From Roseomonas aerilata DSM 19363 (GTDB lineage: Bacteria; Pseudomonadota; Alphaproteobacteria; Acetobacterales; Acetobacteraceae): 64,000 nt of DNA. Position 1 is the stretch's first letter. Each line of letters begins with the position of its first letter. The notes beneath the pieces were generated by a model that was not told where the DNA came from, ran no database searches, and saw only the letters and a list, made by a program, of their open reading frames with translations. Positions 1-8,284 of the stretch are shown in pieces. The DNA lies in assembly GCF_000711725.1 (NCBI RefSeq), contig NZ_JONP01000010.1, positions 62,001-126,000 of the forward strand, in the 5' to 3' direction. The position numbers were made by a program, and so were the translations under genes.

Positions 1-54
1 TCAGGTACCTGTGACCGCAAGGTTGTGAAGGTTCGAGTCCTTTCCTGGGCACCA
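1..54 (+). tRNA. tRNA-Leu(CAG), 3' part only
   Basis: The left edge cuts this tRNA inside the anticodon loop. What remains starts at U33 followed by anticodon CAG. Then come the 3' anticodon strand ACCTG, a long class II variable arm (GACC-GCAA-GGTT), a T arm with loop TTCGAGT, the acceptor strand CCTGGGC, discriminator A and an encoded CCA at 52-54. The long variable arm with CAG identifies leucine, reading CUG codons. The 5' half lies outside the window. Confidence 0.88.
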
Positions 55-184
55 TAGCCTCCCCCGACGGGAGGCCCCCTACCCTCCCCGATAATGAAGT
101 GATGTGGCGCGGCGGGGTGAAGCATCCCGGCCCTGGCCAGGGGGCGCCGCGGACGGAGCGGCCGCGATGGGAAGTGTGCTCTTC

Positions 185-835
185 ATGCCGAACGCCAGGA
201 TCCATCTCTATCAGGACGATCTGCCGGCGGGGCTGGACCTCGGGCCGGTGGTGGCCGTGGACACCGAGACGATGGGGCTGAACCCGCATCGCGACCGGCT
301 CTGCCTCGTGCAGCTCTCGGCTGGGGATGGTTCGGCGCATCTTGTGCAGCTGCGGCCGGAGGGGCTGGGCGGGCCGGCGCGGCGGCAGGGATTTCTCGAC
401 TGCCCGAACCTCGCGGCGCTGCTGGCGGATGCGGCCGTGGTGAAGCTGTTCCACTTCGCGCGCTTCGATGTCGCCATCCTGCGGAAGGAGCTGGGCGTCG
501 AGGTGGCGCCGGTCCTCTGCACGAAGGTGGCGGCCAAGCTCGTGCGGACCTTTACCGACCGGCACGGGCTGCGGGAGCTTTGCCGGGAGTTGCTGGGGGT
601 GGAGATCTCCAAGCAGCAGCAGACGAGCGACTGGGGCGCCCCGGCGCTGAGCCAGGAGCAGCTGGCCTACGCGGCCTCGGACGTGCTGCACCTGCATGCT
701 CTCTGGGCGAAGCTGGAGGCGCTGCTGCGGCGGGAGGGGCGACTAGGCCTGGCGGAGGAGTGCTTCCGGTTCCTGCCCGCGCGCGCGGCGCTGGACCTGC
801 TTGGATATGTGGAGCCCGACATCTTCGCGCACTGA
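185..835 (+). CDS. rnd: Ribonuclease D (short, DEDDy exonuclease only)
   Basis: A 3'-5' exoribonuclease involved in tRNA 3'-end maturation. The DEDDy residues are visible: D26 and E28 in VDTETMGL (Exo I), D95 in FHFARFDVAIL (Exo II), and Y162 and D166 in AYAASDVLHL (Exo III). At 216 residues it has only the catalytic domain and lacks the HRDC domains of the E. coli enzyme, as in other alphaproteobacterial short forms. I chose ATG 185 because the conserved domain begins almost at once; ATG 167 and ATG 104 are in frame. It stands alone ahead of the lpt genes, 59 bases from lptC. Confidence 0.88.
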   Translation: MPNARIHLYQDDLPAGLDLGPVVAVDTETMGLNPHRDRLCLVQLSAGDGSAHLVQLRPEGLGGPARRQGFLDCPNLAALLADAAVVKLFHFARFDVAILRKELGVEVAPVLCTKVAAKLVRTFTDRHGLRELCRELLGVEISKQQQTSDWGAPALSQEQLAYAASDVLHLHALWAKLEALLRREGRLGLAEECFRFLPARAALDLLGYVEPDIFAH

Positions 836-894
836 TTCATGGCATTTCCTGGCGCGAGAGGCCCCGGCTCGGGTGGCATGATTCTTGAAGGAAT

Positions 895-1752
895 GTGTTG
901 CGGATGCGCGTTGACCGGCCCTCCCCGGCGCTCCATACAGGGGGGGTGACGGTCCAGGCACCCTCCAGCAACCCGGCGACCGACGCGCCCGCGGCGAGCG
1001 GCGGAGCGGGGCCGGGCACGGTTCACGCGCTGTCCGCGGCGGGCGGTGCGGCCGCGCGCGCGGGGGATCCCGCGGCCCCTGCAGACGCCTCCGCGAGCGT
1101 GACGCTGGCGGCGGAGATGCGGCCCCGGCCTGTGCCCTCCCGCGCGAGGCGTGGCTATACGCGCGGCGCCATGCTGCGGCGGCGGTTCACGGTGCGCTTC
1201 CTCAAGCTGCTTCTGCCGGCGGCGGCGCTGGCGCTGCTGAGCGCGATCGTGCTCTGGCCGGAATTCGAGCGCACGAGCGAGAACGCGCGGCTCTCCTTCC
1301 GCCGGCTCAGCCGAACGACGCCGGAGGCGGTGCGGGTGGTGGACCCGCGCTACCAGGGCATCGACGACCAGGGACGGCCCTTCAACGTGACGGCCTTCAT
1401 CGCTTCGCAACCGGGCAGCAGTAACGTGGTGGACCTCGAGGCACCTCGCGGTGACATGACCTTGACGAACGGCGGCTGGGTGCTGCTGGACAGCAAGACC
1501 GGGCGTTTGGACCGGGAGGAGAACATCCTCGACCTCTGGGGCGACGTGACGATCTGGCAGGATGATGGAACCTTGATCGAGACCCAGCAGGCGCGGGTGG
1601 ACGTGAAGGAGGGCCACGCGGAGGGCGACACCCACGTGGCGGCCCAGGGAAGCTTCGGCACCATCACGGGCGACGGGTTCCGGCTGCGCGACCGCGGCGC
1701 GGTGGTGGTCTTCACGGGCAATGCGCGCGCGGTGCTGGAGGGCACGCGATGA
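895..1752 (+). CDS. lptC: LPS export protein LptC
   Basis: Inner-membrane bitopic component of the Lpt bridge, passing LPS from LptB2FG to LptA. One hydrophobic segment (LLLPAAALALLSAIVLWP, about residues 103-120) is followed by a periplasmic beta-rich domain that repeats the GD-x-T-L-x-N-G pattern of the LptC/OstA fold. The GTG start gives 285 residues, about 90 more than usual, because of an Ala/Pro-rich N-terminal stretch. ATG 904, or ATG 1171 (about 193 residues, a typical LptC length), are alternatives. The stop overlaps the lptA start (ATGA), indicating coupling within lptCAB. Confidence 0.85.
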   Translation: MLRMRVDRPSPALHTGGVTVQAPSSNPATDAPAASGGAGPGTVHALSAAGGAAARAGDPAAPADASASVTLAAEMRPRPVPSRARRGYTRGAMLRRRFTVRFLKLLLPAAALALLSAIVLWPEFERTSENARLSFRRLSRTTPEAVRVVDPRYQGIDDQGRPFNVTAFIASQPGSSNVVDLEAPRGDMTLTNGGWVLLDSKTGRLDREENILDLWGDVTIWQDDGTLIETQQARVDVKEGHAEGDTHVAAQGSFGTITGDGFRLRDRGAVVVFTGNARAVLEGTR

Positions 1753-2795
1753 GCGCCGGGCACGGGATGCGGGCGGCGGGGCTGGGCCTGGCCGCGCTGG
1801 TGGCGGTGCTGGCGCCCTCCCCTTTCGGGGCGGCCCGGGCGCAGCCGATCGATCTTTCGGGTTCGGGCGGCGGGCCGGTGGAAATCACCGCCACCGACGG
1901 GATCGAGTGGCGGCAGGGCGAGCAGGTGGTGATCGCCCGCGGCAAGGCGAAGGCCGTGCGGGACGGGGTGACGGTGGACGCCGCCCGGCTGATCGCGCGC
2001 TACCGCCCGCGGGCGCAGGCGCCGGGGGCCGAGGCGCCGGCGGATACGGCCGGGGGCGAGAGCCCGATGTCGGGCGGGGAGATCTGGCGGCTGGAGGCGG
2101 AGGGGGACGTCGTGATCTCCACCCAGACCGACCGGGCGCAGGGCGACCGCGCCGTCTATGACATCGATCAGGCCGTGATGGTGATGACCGGGCGGGACCT
2201 GAAGCTGACGACGCAGAGCGACACGATCGTGGCGCGGGACAGCCTCGAATACTGGTCCCAGCGGCGGATGGCGGTGGCGCGGGGTGCCGCGCGGGTGACC
2301 ACGAGCGACAACCGCCAGATCATGGCGGACACGCTGGTGGGCTACTTCCTGGAGAACGCGCCGCCGGTGCAGGCGGTGGCGGCGCGGCCGGCGGCCCCCA
2401 CGCCCCCTGCCCGCCCCGGTGCCCCGGCGGCAGCGCCCGCGGCCCCGCGGCCGGTGCCGGGCGAGGGATCGAAGCTCGACCGGGTGGAGGTCTTCGGCAA
2501 CGTCGAGATCCGGACCGAGACCGAGGTCGTGCGCGGGGATCGCGGGGTCTACAGCCCGGTGACGGGCATGGCGCGGGTGCTGGGCAACGTGCGGATCACG
2601 CGCGGGCAGAACCAGTTGCAGGGACAGGAGGCGATCGTGAATCTTCGTACGGGGATCTCGCGCCTCGTCTCCGCGCCGGGGCAGCGGGTGCAGGGACTGG
2701 TGCTGCCGAATTCCGGGCAGGAGGTGGCGCCGCCGGCCGGGGCAGCGCGGCCCGCGACGCCTGCGCCGGCACCTGCCCAGGGGCGAACGCGGTGA
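1749..2795 (+). CDS. lptA: LPS transport periplasmic protein LptA (OstA-like)
   Basis: Periplasmic bridge protein carrying LPS to the outer membrane. It has a signal peptide (hydrophobic core about residues 10-25, likely cleaved after ARA near residue 31) and then OstA-type repeats such as ITATDGIEWRQGEQVVIARG and VFGNVEIRTETEVVRGDRG. At 348 residues it is much longer than the 185-residue E. coli protein. A Pro/Ala-rich linker (about residues 212-238) splits the jellyroll, and a second Pro/Ala tail closes it. It overlaps lptC by 4 bases, and lptB starts inside its stop (GTGA). Confidence 0.87.
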   Translation: MSAGHGMRAAGLGLAALVAVLAPSPFGAARAQPIDLSGSGGGPVEITATDGIEWRQGEQVVIARGKAKAVRDGVTVDAARLIARYRPRAQAPGAEAPADTAGGESPMSGGEIWRLEAEGDVVISTQTDRAQGDRAVYDIDQAVMVMTGRDLKLTTQSDTIVARDSLEYWSQRRMAVARGAARVTTSDNRQIMADTLVGYFLENAPPVQAVAARPAAPTPPARPGAPAAAPAAPRPVPGEGSKLDRVEVFGNVEIRTETEVVRGDRGVYSPVTGMARVLGNVRITRGQNQLQGQEAIVNLRTGISRLVSAPGQRVQGLVLPNSGQEVAPPAGAARPATPAPAPAQGRTR

Positions 2796-3544
2796 GCGAG
2801 GGCTTCAAGGTGGTGCCGGGCGAGTCCGGGCTCGTCGCGCGGGCGCTGGGCAAGCGCTACAAGAAGCGGCCGGTGGTGCGGGGCGTCTCGCTCAGCCTCA
2901 AGCGCGGGGAGGCGGTGGGGCTGCTCGGGCCGAACGGCGCGGGGAAGACGACCACCTTCTACATGATGACGGGGCTCGTGCGGCCGGACGAGGGGCAGGT
3001 CTTCCTCGATGGGCACGACGTGACGATGCTGCCGATGTACCGGCGCGCGCGGCTGGGGCTCGGCTACCTGCCGCAGGAGGCCTCGATTTTCCGTGGGCTT
3101 TCCGTGGAGGACAACATCCGCGCCGCGCTGGAGGTGGTGGAGCCGGACCGCGAGCGGCGGGACGGGATGCTGGACAGCCTGCTGGCGGAGTTCGGGATCG
3201 CGCATCTCAGGCGGGCGCCGGCGCTGGCGCTCTCGGGCGGGGAGCGGCGGCGCTGCGAGATCGCGCGCGCGCTGGCGACGCACCCGGCCTACATCCTTCT
3301 CGACGAGCCGCTGGCGGGCATCGACCCGATCGCGGTGGGCGAGATCCGCGATCTCGTGCGGCACCTGAAGGACCGCGGGATCGGGGTGCTGATCACCGAG
3401 CACAACGTGCGGGAGACGCTGGCGATCATCGACCGCGCCTACATCCTGCACGACGGCCAGGTGCTGATGGAGGGGCGGCCGAGCGAGATCGTGGCGCATG
3501 AGGGCGTGCGGCGCGTCTACCTCGGCGAGCGGTTCAGCCTGTGA
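2792..3544 (+). CDS. lptB: LPS export ABC transporter ATPase LptB
   Basis: Cytoplasmic ATPase that drives LPS extraction by LptFG. Visible motifs are Walker A GPNGAGKTTT (about residue 46), a Q-loop LPQEAS, the signature LSGGERRRCEIARAL, Walker B ILLDEPLAGIDP and the switch His in TEHNV. The 250-residue length is typical of LptB. The GTG start overlaps the lptA stop by 4 bases. lptF and lptG are not in this window, as is usual since they sit elsewhere. Confidence 0.95.
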   Translation: MSEGFKVVPGESGLVARALGKRYKKRPVVRGVSLSLKRGEAVGLLGPNGAGKTTTFYMMTGLVRPDEGQVFLDGHDVTMLPMYRRARLGLGYLPQEASIFRGLSVEDNIRAALEVVEPDRERRDGMLDSLLAEFGIAHLRRAPALALSGGERRRCEIARALATHPAYILLDEPLAGIDPIAVGEIRDLVRHLKDRGIGVLITEHNVRETLAIIDRAYILHDGQVLMEGRPSEIVAHEGVRRVYLGERFSL

Positions 3545-3624
3545 CCGGGCGGGCCATTCCTTCGGCAGGGCGTGGCCGCTGATGGTGCGCGCATCGTGCT
3601 GATGGCGCGGGTGGCGGGCCCCTC

Positions 3625-5088
3625 ATGGTAGGGTTAGGGCCGCGGCTCGACTTCCGGCAGACGCAGCAGCTGGTGATGACGCCGCAGCTGCGGCAGGCCA
3701 TCAAGCTGCTCCAGTCGAGCAATGTGGAGGTTTCCGCCTTCGTCGAGGAGGAACTCGAGCGCAACCCGATGCTGGAGCGGGAGGAGGGCAGCGCGCCCGC
3801 CGTGGCCGCGCCGGCGGAGCAGGATTCCTTCGAGGCCGCTTCCTCCCCCACCATGCCGGACGAGGCGAGCAGCCCGATCGAGGCGGACTGGTCGGGCGGT
3901 TACGAGAGCGGGGACGCGCTCTACCCGACTTCCGGCGGGGCGCGGGCGGATTCCTGGGACAATGACGGGCGGAGCCTGGAGGAGATCGCGGGGGAGCGGC
4001 CGCGCTCCTTGCGCGAGCTGTTGGCCGAGCAGGCGCGGCTGACCTTCACCGATGCGCGGGAGCGGCTGATCGCGGGGCAGATGATCGCGCTGCTGGACCC
4101 TGCCGGGCGGCTGGCCGTGACCGACGAGGCGATCGCGGGGGCGCTGGGCTGCGAGGAGGCGATCGTCGCCGGCGTGCGGGCGCGGATGCAGCGCTTCGAG
4201 CCGACGGGGCTGTTCTGCGGTAGCCTGAAGGAGTGCCTGACGGTGCAGCTCGCGGAGCTGAACCGACTGGACCCGGCGATGCAGGCGCTGCTGGACAACC
4301 TCGAGATGCTGGCCCGGCGGGACATGGCGGGGCTGTTGCGCGTCTGCGGCGTGGATGCCGAGGATCTCTCGGAGATGGTCTCCGAGATTCGGCGGCTGAA
4401 CCCGAAGCCGGGCGTGACGGGCGACGGCGAGGTGGCGCCGATGGTGGTGCCGGACGTGCTGATGCGGCGAATGCCCGACGGGACCTGGACGCTGGAGCTG
4501 AACCCGGAGACGCTGCCGCGGGTGCTGGTGAACCGGGGCTTCCACGCGACGGCCTCGACGGCCACGAAGTCGAAGGAGGACAAGGCCTTCATCGCCGAGA
4601 AGCTGCAGGCCGCGAACTGGCTGGTGCGGAGCCTCGAGCAGCGGGCGAACACCATCCTGCGCGTGGCGGCCGAGATCGTTCGGCGGCAGGAGGGGTTCTT
4701 CCGCTACGGCGTCGGGCATCTGCGGCCGCTGATCCTGCGGGATGTCGCGGACGAGTTGGGGATGCACGAGAGCACCGTTTCCCGCGTCACCGCCAACAAG
4801 TACATCGCGACGCCGCGTGGCACGCTCGAGCTGAAGTACTTCTTCACCACGGCGATCGCTGGGACGCATGGCGGCGAGAGCTTCTCGGCGGAGGCCATCC
4901 GGCACCGCATCCGCGACATGGTGAATGCCGAGACGGCGGAGGACGTGCTGTCGGACGACGCCATCGTGGAGCGGCTGCGGGCGGAGGGCGTGGACATCGC
5001 GCGGCGCACGGTCGCGAAATACCGGGACGCGCTGAAGATCCCCTCCTCGGTGCAGCGCAAGAGGGAGAAATCGGCGCTCGTTCTCTGA
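3625..5088 (+). CDS. rpoN: RNA polymerase sigma-54 factor
   Basis: Sigma factor for -24/-12 promoters that need AAA+ activators. The N-terminal region I matches the family (LDFRQTQQLVMTPQLRQAIKLLQ-type start, Gln/Leu rich). An acidic region II follows at about residues 55-115, then the core-binding domain. The HTH segment (LGMHESTVSRVTANKYI) and the C-terminal RpoN box (ARRTVAKYRDALKIPSS) are intact. The length of 487 is normal. It lies 80 bases after lptB and 72 bases before hpf, the standard proteobacterial order. Confidence 0.95.
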   Translation: MVGLGPRLDFRQTQQLVMTPQLRQAIKLLQSSNVEVSAFVEEELERNPMLEREEGSAPAVAAPAEQDSFEAASSPTMPDEASSPIEADWSGGYESGDALYPTSGGARADSWDNDGRSLEEIAGERPRSLRELLAEQARLTFTDARERLIAGQMIALLDPAGRLAVTDEAIAGALGCEEAIVAGVRARMQRFEPTGLFCGSLKECLTVQLAELNRLDPAMQALLDNLEMLARRDMAGLLRVCGVDAEDLSEMVSEIRRLNPKPGVTGDGEVAPMVVPDVLMRRMPDGTWTLELNPETLPRVLVNRGFHATASTATKSKEDKAFIAEKLQAANWLVRSLEQRANTILRVAAEIVRRQEGFFRYGVGHLRPLILRDVADELGMHESTVSRVTANKYIATPRGTLELKYFFTTAIAGTHGGESFSAEAIRHRIRDMVNAETAEDVLSDDAIVERLRAEGVDIARRTVAKYRDALKIPSSVQRKREKSALVL

Positions 5089-5160
5089 TCGGTCCTCTTT
5101 AAACCGGCCCCGACCCGTCTCACGTCACTTATGTTACAAGTTGATCAAGGGAGCCGATCC

Positions 5161-5772
5161 ATGCAGATCACTGTCGCCGGCAAGGGCGTCGAGACCGGCG
5201 AGGCACTCAAGACCCATGTGACGGACGGGCTGGAGGCGGTCACCCGAAAGTACTTCGACCACGCCATCGACGCCCATGTGACCTTCCGCAAGGACCGCGC
5301 CTTCTTCGCCTGCGACATCAACCTCCGGGCCGGCCGCGGCCTGAACATGCGGGCCGAGGGAGAGGGCGTGGACGCCCACCGGGCCTTCGCGGATGCGGCG
5401 GCCCACATCGGCAAGCGGCTGCGGCGCTATCGGCGCCGGGTGAACGAGCACGCGCGGAGCCTGGCCGAGGAGCGCGATCCGCTGACGGAGCTGGCGCGCG
5501 CGGTGGTGCTGCGCGAGGAGCCCGACGAGGAGGCCCCCGAGGCGGTGCCGGCCGATGGCGAGGCGGTGACGGCGGACGGTTACGCGAACGGGGCCGTGGT
5601 GGCGGAGGCGCCGACCGAGATCAGCCGGCTGACGGTGCCGGAGGCGGTGATGCGGCTCGATCTCTCCCAGGAGACGGTGCTGATGTTCCGGAACCGGGGC
5701 ACGGGGGTGCTGAACGTGGTCTATCGCCGGGCCGACGGGCATGTGGGGTGGATCGATCCCCAGACCGCGTGA
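5161..5772 (+). CDS. hpf: Ribosome hibernation promoting factor, long form
   Basis: Binds the 30S decoding centre and dimerises idle ribosomes in stationary phase. Residues 1-100 form the RaiA/YfiA domain (QITVAGKGVETGEALKTHV, ending in a basic KRLRRYRRRVNEHA helix). An acidic linker and a C-terminal dimerisation domain (SRLTVPEAVMRLDLSQETVLMF, GHVGWIDP) make it a long HPF of 203 residues. I chose ATG 5161 because AGGGAG lies 8 bases upstream and homology starts there; an in-frame ATG at 5131 adds 10 unsupported residues. It follows rpoN, as usual, but no ptsN follows. Confidence 0.92.
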   Translation: MQITVAGKGVETGEALKTHVTDGLEAVTRKYFDHAIDAHVTFRKDRAFFACDINLRAGRGLNMRAEGEGVDAHRAFADAAAHIGKRLRRYRRRVNEHARSLAEERDPLTELARAVVLREEPDEEAPEAVPADGEAVTADGYANGAVVAEAPTEISRLTVPEAVMRLDLSQETVLMFRNRGTGVLNVVYRRADGHVGWIDPQTA

Positions 5773-5794
5773 ACGGGCGGCCTGACGCGCGGAA

Positions 5795-5828
5795 GGAGGG
5801 GAGGCCGGGTGGCCTCCCCTTCCCTTTT
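5795..5828 (+). terminator. Terminator after hpf
   Basis: A 12-bp GC-rich stem (5795-5806 with 5811-5822, loop GGGT) is followed by a short pyrimidine/T tract. It closes the rpoN-hpf unit and separates it from the convergent DUF1150 gene, whose stop is at 5848. The T run is broken, so efficiency is uncertain. Confidence 0.6.
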
Positions 5829-5847
5829 CAGGATCCCGGCCCGGCGC

Positions 5848-6069
5848 TCAGTGGACGAGGACGGGCGCCATCTCGTGCTGGAGGATTGCGGCGATGGCCA
5901 GGGCCTCGTTCGGGGCGGCGCCGATGGGGGTGCCGTCGGCCGCGTGGATGGCCACCGCCTGGGTGCCATTGACGGTCACCGGGCGGATATAGGCCATCTC
6001 CTGAGCGCCGAAGCGGGCCCAGTCGAGGGGGGTCAGGTCGCGAAGGCTGATTTCGGTGTTGGGCTGCAT
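5848..6069 (-). CDS. DUF1150 family small protein
   Basis: A 73-residue cytoplasmic protein of unknown function with the DUF1150 pattern: LRDLTPLDWARFGAQEMAYIRPV near the start, then GTQAVAIHAADGTPIG and an Ala-rich C-terminal helix. A good ribosome site (GAGGAGAA) precedes ATG 6069. It lies 93 bases downstream of hsp20 on the same strand, a pairing that recurs in alphaproteobacteria. That makes a heat-stress link likely but unproven. Confidence 0.85.
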   Translation of the reverse strand: MQPNTEISLRDLTPLDWARFGAQEMAYIRPVTVNGTQAVAIHAADGTPIGAAPNEALAIAAILQHEMAPVLVH

Positions 6070-6162
6070 GATGTTCTCCTCGCCCGCAGCCGGGATGGCC
6101 TGCGGGCCTATAACGTCCGACTTGCCCCCCGGTTCGGCAGAGCGTTTCGGACGGGAAAGGAT

Positions 6163-6600
6163 CTAGGCCTGGCCGTCCACGAGGGGGCGGGTCTTGCCGT
6201 TGATCTGGATGGTCCGGACCCGGACCTCGGGCTGGGGGCGGCGCAGTTCGACATGGAGGAGGCCGTTGTCTAGCCAGGCGCCCTCGATCTCGATGCCCTC
6301 GGCGATGACGAAGGCCCGCTGGAACTGGCGGCCGGCGATCCCGCGATGGAGGAAGATGCGGTCCTCCGCGTCCTCCTTCTGGCGGCCGCGGATCACCAGT
6401 TGGTTGTCCTCCTGGGTGATCTGGAGGTCGTCCATGGCGAAGCCCGCGACGGCGAGGGTGATTCGCAGGCGGTCGGCCGCGATCTGCTCAATGTTGTAAG
6501 GGGGATAGCCGTCCGAGGACTTCTGCACGCGGTCGAGCATCTGCTCGAGGTGGTCGAAGCCGAGGAAGAGCGGCGATCCGAAGACCGGCGAACGCGACAT
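6163..6600 (-). CDS. Small heat shock protein, Hsp20/IbpA family
   Basis: An ATP-independent holdase chaperone. The 145-residue protein has an N-terminal arm (FGSPLFLGFDHLEQMLDR), an alpha-crystallin domain (about residues 35-125; PPYNIEQIAADRLRITLAVAGF, RGIAGRQFQRAF) and a conserved GLLHVEL strand. I chose ATG 6600 because it matches the IbpA start (MSRSP) with AAGGA 8 bases upstream; the open frame runs further to 6696 without support. It is followed by the DUF1150 gene, and a possible promoter lies about 70 bases upstream. Confidence 0.93.
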   Translation of the reverse strand: MSRSPVFGSPLFLGFDHLEQMLDRVQKSSDGYPPYNIEQIAADRLRITLAVAGFAMDDLQITQEDNQLVIRGRQKEDAEDRIFLHRGIAGRQFQRAFVIAEGIEIEGAWLDNGLLHVELRRPQPEVRVRTIQINGKTRPLVDGQA

Positions 6601-6668
6601 GTTGCGGCATCCTTGGGGAAGCGAGGCCACGCGGCTCGGCCCTTGAGGAGGCACCGGCCACGGGTAGG

Positions 6669-6697
6669 ATATTGTCAGGTCGGGCGGGCGTTGCAAG
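6669..6697 (-). promoter_or_regulatory. Candidate hsp20 promoter
   Basis: Reading leftward there is CTTGCAA at 6691-6697 and, 16 bases on, CAATAT at 6669-6674. The CTTG-type -35 box resembles alphaproteobacterial heat-shock (RpoH) promoters, and it sits about 70 bases from the hsp20 start. It is the most AT-rich patch in this intergenic region. The -10 match is weak, so this is only a candidate. Confidence 0.35.
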
Positions 6698-6817
6698 AGC
6701 GGGGGTTACAAGGCGGACAGGTCAGGTCGGGTGGCAGGGCCTGCCTTGCCGGGAGGCGGTTCGGCCGGGGGCGGCATTCCGCCGGGGCGGGTTCTGCCCT
6801 ACATGCCCCCCGCAGAC

Positions 6818-7363
6818 ATGAACACAGCCATGACCGACGCCCCGATCCTTCCCATCCTGTTTCACCCCGCACCCATCCTGCGCGCCAAGGCCCGGCCGGT
6901 GGCCGAGGCGGACGGCGCGCGGGTGACGGAGCTCGCGGCGCGGATGCTCTCGACCATGTACAAGGCGCCGGGGATCGGGCTGGCCGCGCCGCAGGTGGGC
7001 GAAGGCCTGCGGCTGGTGGTGCTGGACGTGGCCAAGGAGGAGACGCCGGCGCCCATGGTGCTGGTGAACCCCGAGATCGTGGCGGCGAGCACGGAGCGGG
7101 CAATACGGGAGGAGGGGTGCCTTTCCCTACCCGGGCAGTACGCGGATGTGGAGCGGCCGGCGCGGGTGAAGGTGCGCTACCGGGCGCTGGACGGCTCCCG
7201 CCAGGAGGTGGAGGCGGATGACCTGCTGGCCACCTGCCTGCAGCACGAGATCGACCACCTGGATGGGGTGATGTTCACCGACCACCTCAGCCCGCTGAAG
7301 CGGAACATGCTGATCAAGAAGTTCCTCAAGGAGCAGAAGCTGAAGTCGCGGGAGGCGATGTGA
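6818..7363 (+). CDS. def: Peptide deformylase
   Basis: Removes the formyl group from nascent N-terminal Met; a metal hydrolase. All three motifs are present: [19 protein letters not shown] (metal Cys) and QHEIDHLDG (two metal His and the catalytic Glu). The length is about 181 residues. I chose ATG 6818 (MNTAMTDAP); ATG 6830 is close and equally possible, while an upstream in-frame ATG 6731 adds low-complexity sequence. It is the first gene of def-fmt-truA, and its stop overlaps the fmt GTG start. Confidence 0.95.
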   Translation: MNTAMTDAPILPILFHPAPILRAKARPVAEADGARVTELAARMLSTMYKAPGIGLAAPQVGEGLRLVVLDVAKEETPAPMVLVNPEIVAASTERAIREEGCLSLPGQYADVERPARVKVRYRALDGSRQEVEADDLLATCLQHEIDHLDGVMFTDHLSPLKRNMLIKKFLKEQKLKSREAM

Positions 7364-8283
7364 CCCTCCCCCTGCGGCTGGCCTTCATGGGGAGCCCGGC
7401 CTTTTCCGTGCCGGCGCTGAGGGCGCTGGTGGCGGCGGGGCATGAGGTGGCCTGCGTTTATGCCCAGCCGCCGCGGCCGGCCGGGCGGGGGCAGCGGGAG
7501 ACGCCCTGCCCCGTGCATCAGGCGGCGATCGAGATGGGCCTGCCGGTGCGGACGCCGGCGCGGGTGCGGCGGGACGTCGCGGAGCACGAGGCCTTCGCGG
7601 CGCTCGGGCTCGATGCGGCGGTGGTGGTGGCCTATGGGCTGATCCTGCCGAAGCCGATGCTCGATGCGCCGCGGCGCGGGTGCATCAATATCCATGCGAG
7701 CCTGCTGCCGCGCTGGCGGGGGGCGGCGCCGATCCACGCGGCCGTGCTGGCGGGGGATGCGGAGACGGGCATCACCATCATGCGGATGGACGAGGGGCTG
7801 GACACGGGCCCGATGCTGCTGCGCGAGGCGACGCCGATCGGGCCGCGGGAGACGACCGCGGAGGTTCACGACCGGCTTTCGGAAATGGGCGCGCGGCTGG
7901 TGCTGCGCGCTCTGGCGGATGATCCGCCTTCGGTGCCGCAGCCCGAGGAGGGCGCGACCTACGCGCCGAAGCTCGGGAAGGAGGACGGGCGGCTCGACTG
8001 GTCGGAGACAGCGGTGGCGCTGGACCGGCGAGTGCGGGGGATGACGCCCTGGCCGGGAGCCTTCACGGCGCTGGGGGGAGAGGTTCTGCGGGTTCTTGCG
8101 GCGGAGCCGTCAGCGGGGCAGGAGGCGGCGCCGGGTACCGTGCTGGATGACGGGCTGCTTGTCGCCTGCGGCGGCGGGACGGCGCTGCGGCTGCTGCGGG
8201 TGCAGAAGGCGGGGCGGGCGGCGATGGAGGCCGGGGCCTTCCTGCGCGGGCACGCGGTGCCGGCCGGCACGGTGCTCGGTTAG
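7360..8283 (+). CDS. fmt: Methionyl-tRNA formyltransferase
   Basis: Formylates initiator Met-tRNA using 10-formyl-THF. The N-terminal Rossmann-like domain starts [19 protein letters not shown]. The formyl-THF/catalytic segment [25 protein letters not shown] contains the Asn-His pair and the SLLP motif. A C-terminal OB-like domain binds tRNA (about residues 205-307). The length of 307 is typical. GTG start overlaps the def stop by 4 bases; truA follows after 1 base. Pairing def with fmt is conserved across bacteria. Confidence 0.95.
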   Translation: MTLPLRLAFMGSPAFSVPALRALVAAGHEVACVYAQPPRPAGRGQRETPCPVHQAAIEMGLPVRTPARVRRDVAEHEAFAALGLDAAVVVAYGLILPKPMLDAPRRGCINIHASLLPRWRGAAPIHAAVLAGDAETGITIMRMDEGLDTGPMLLREATPIGPRETTAEVHDRLSEMGARLVLRALADDPPSVPQPEEGATYAPKLGKEDGRLDWSETAVALDRRVRGMTPWPGAFTALGGEVLRVLAAEPSAGQEAAPGTVLDDGLLVACGGGTALRLLRVQKAGRAAMEAGAFLRGHAVPAGTVLG

Positions 8284-8284
8284 G

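Noticed and set aside
667-1635. Leftward 322-codon frame opposite rnd and lptC
   Set aside because: It lies antisense to two genes with clear family motifs and shows only Arg/His/Pro-rich sequence.
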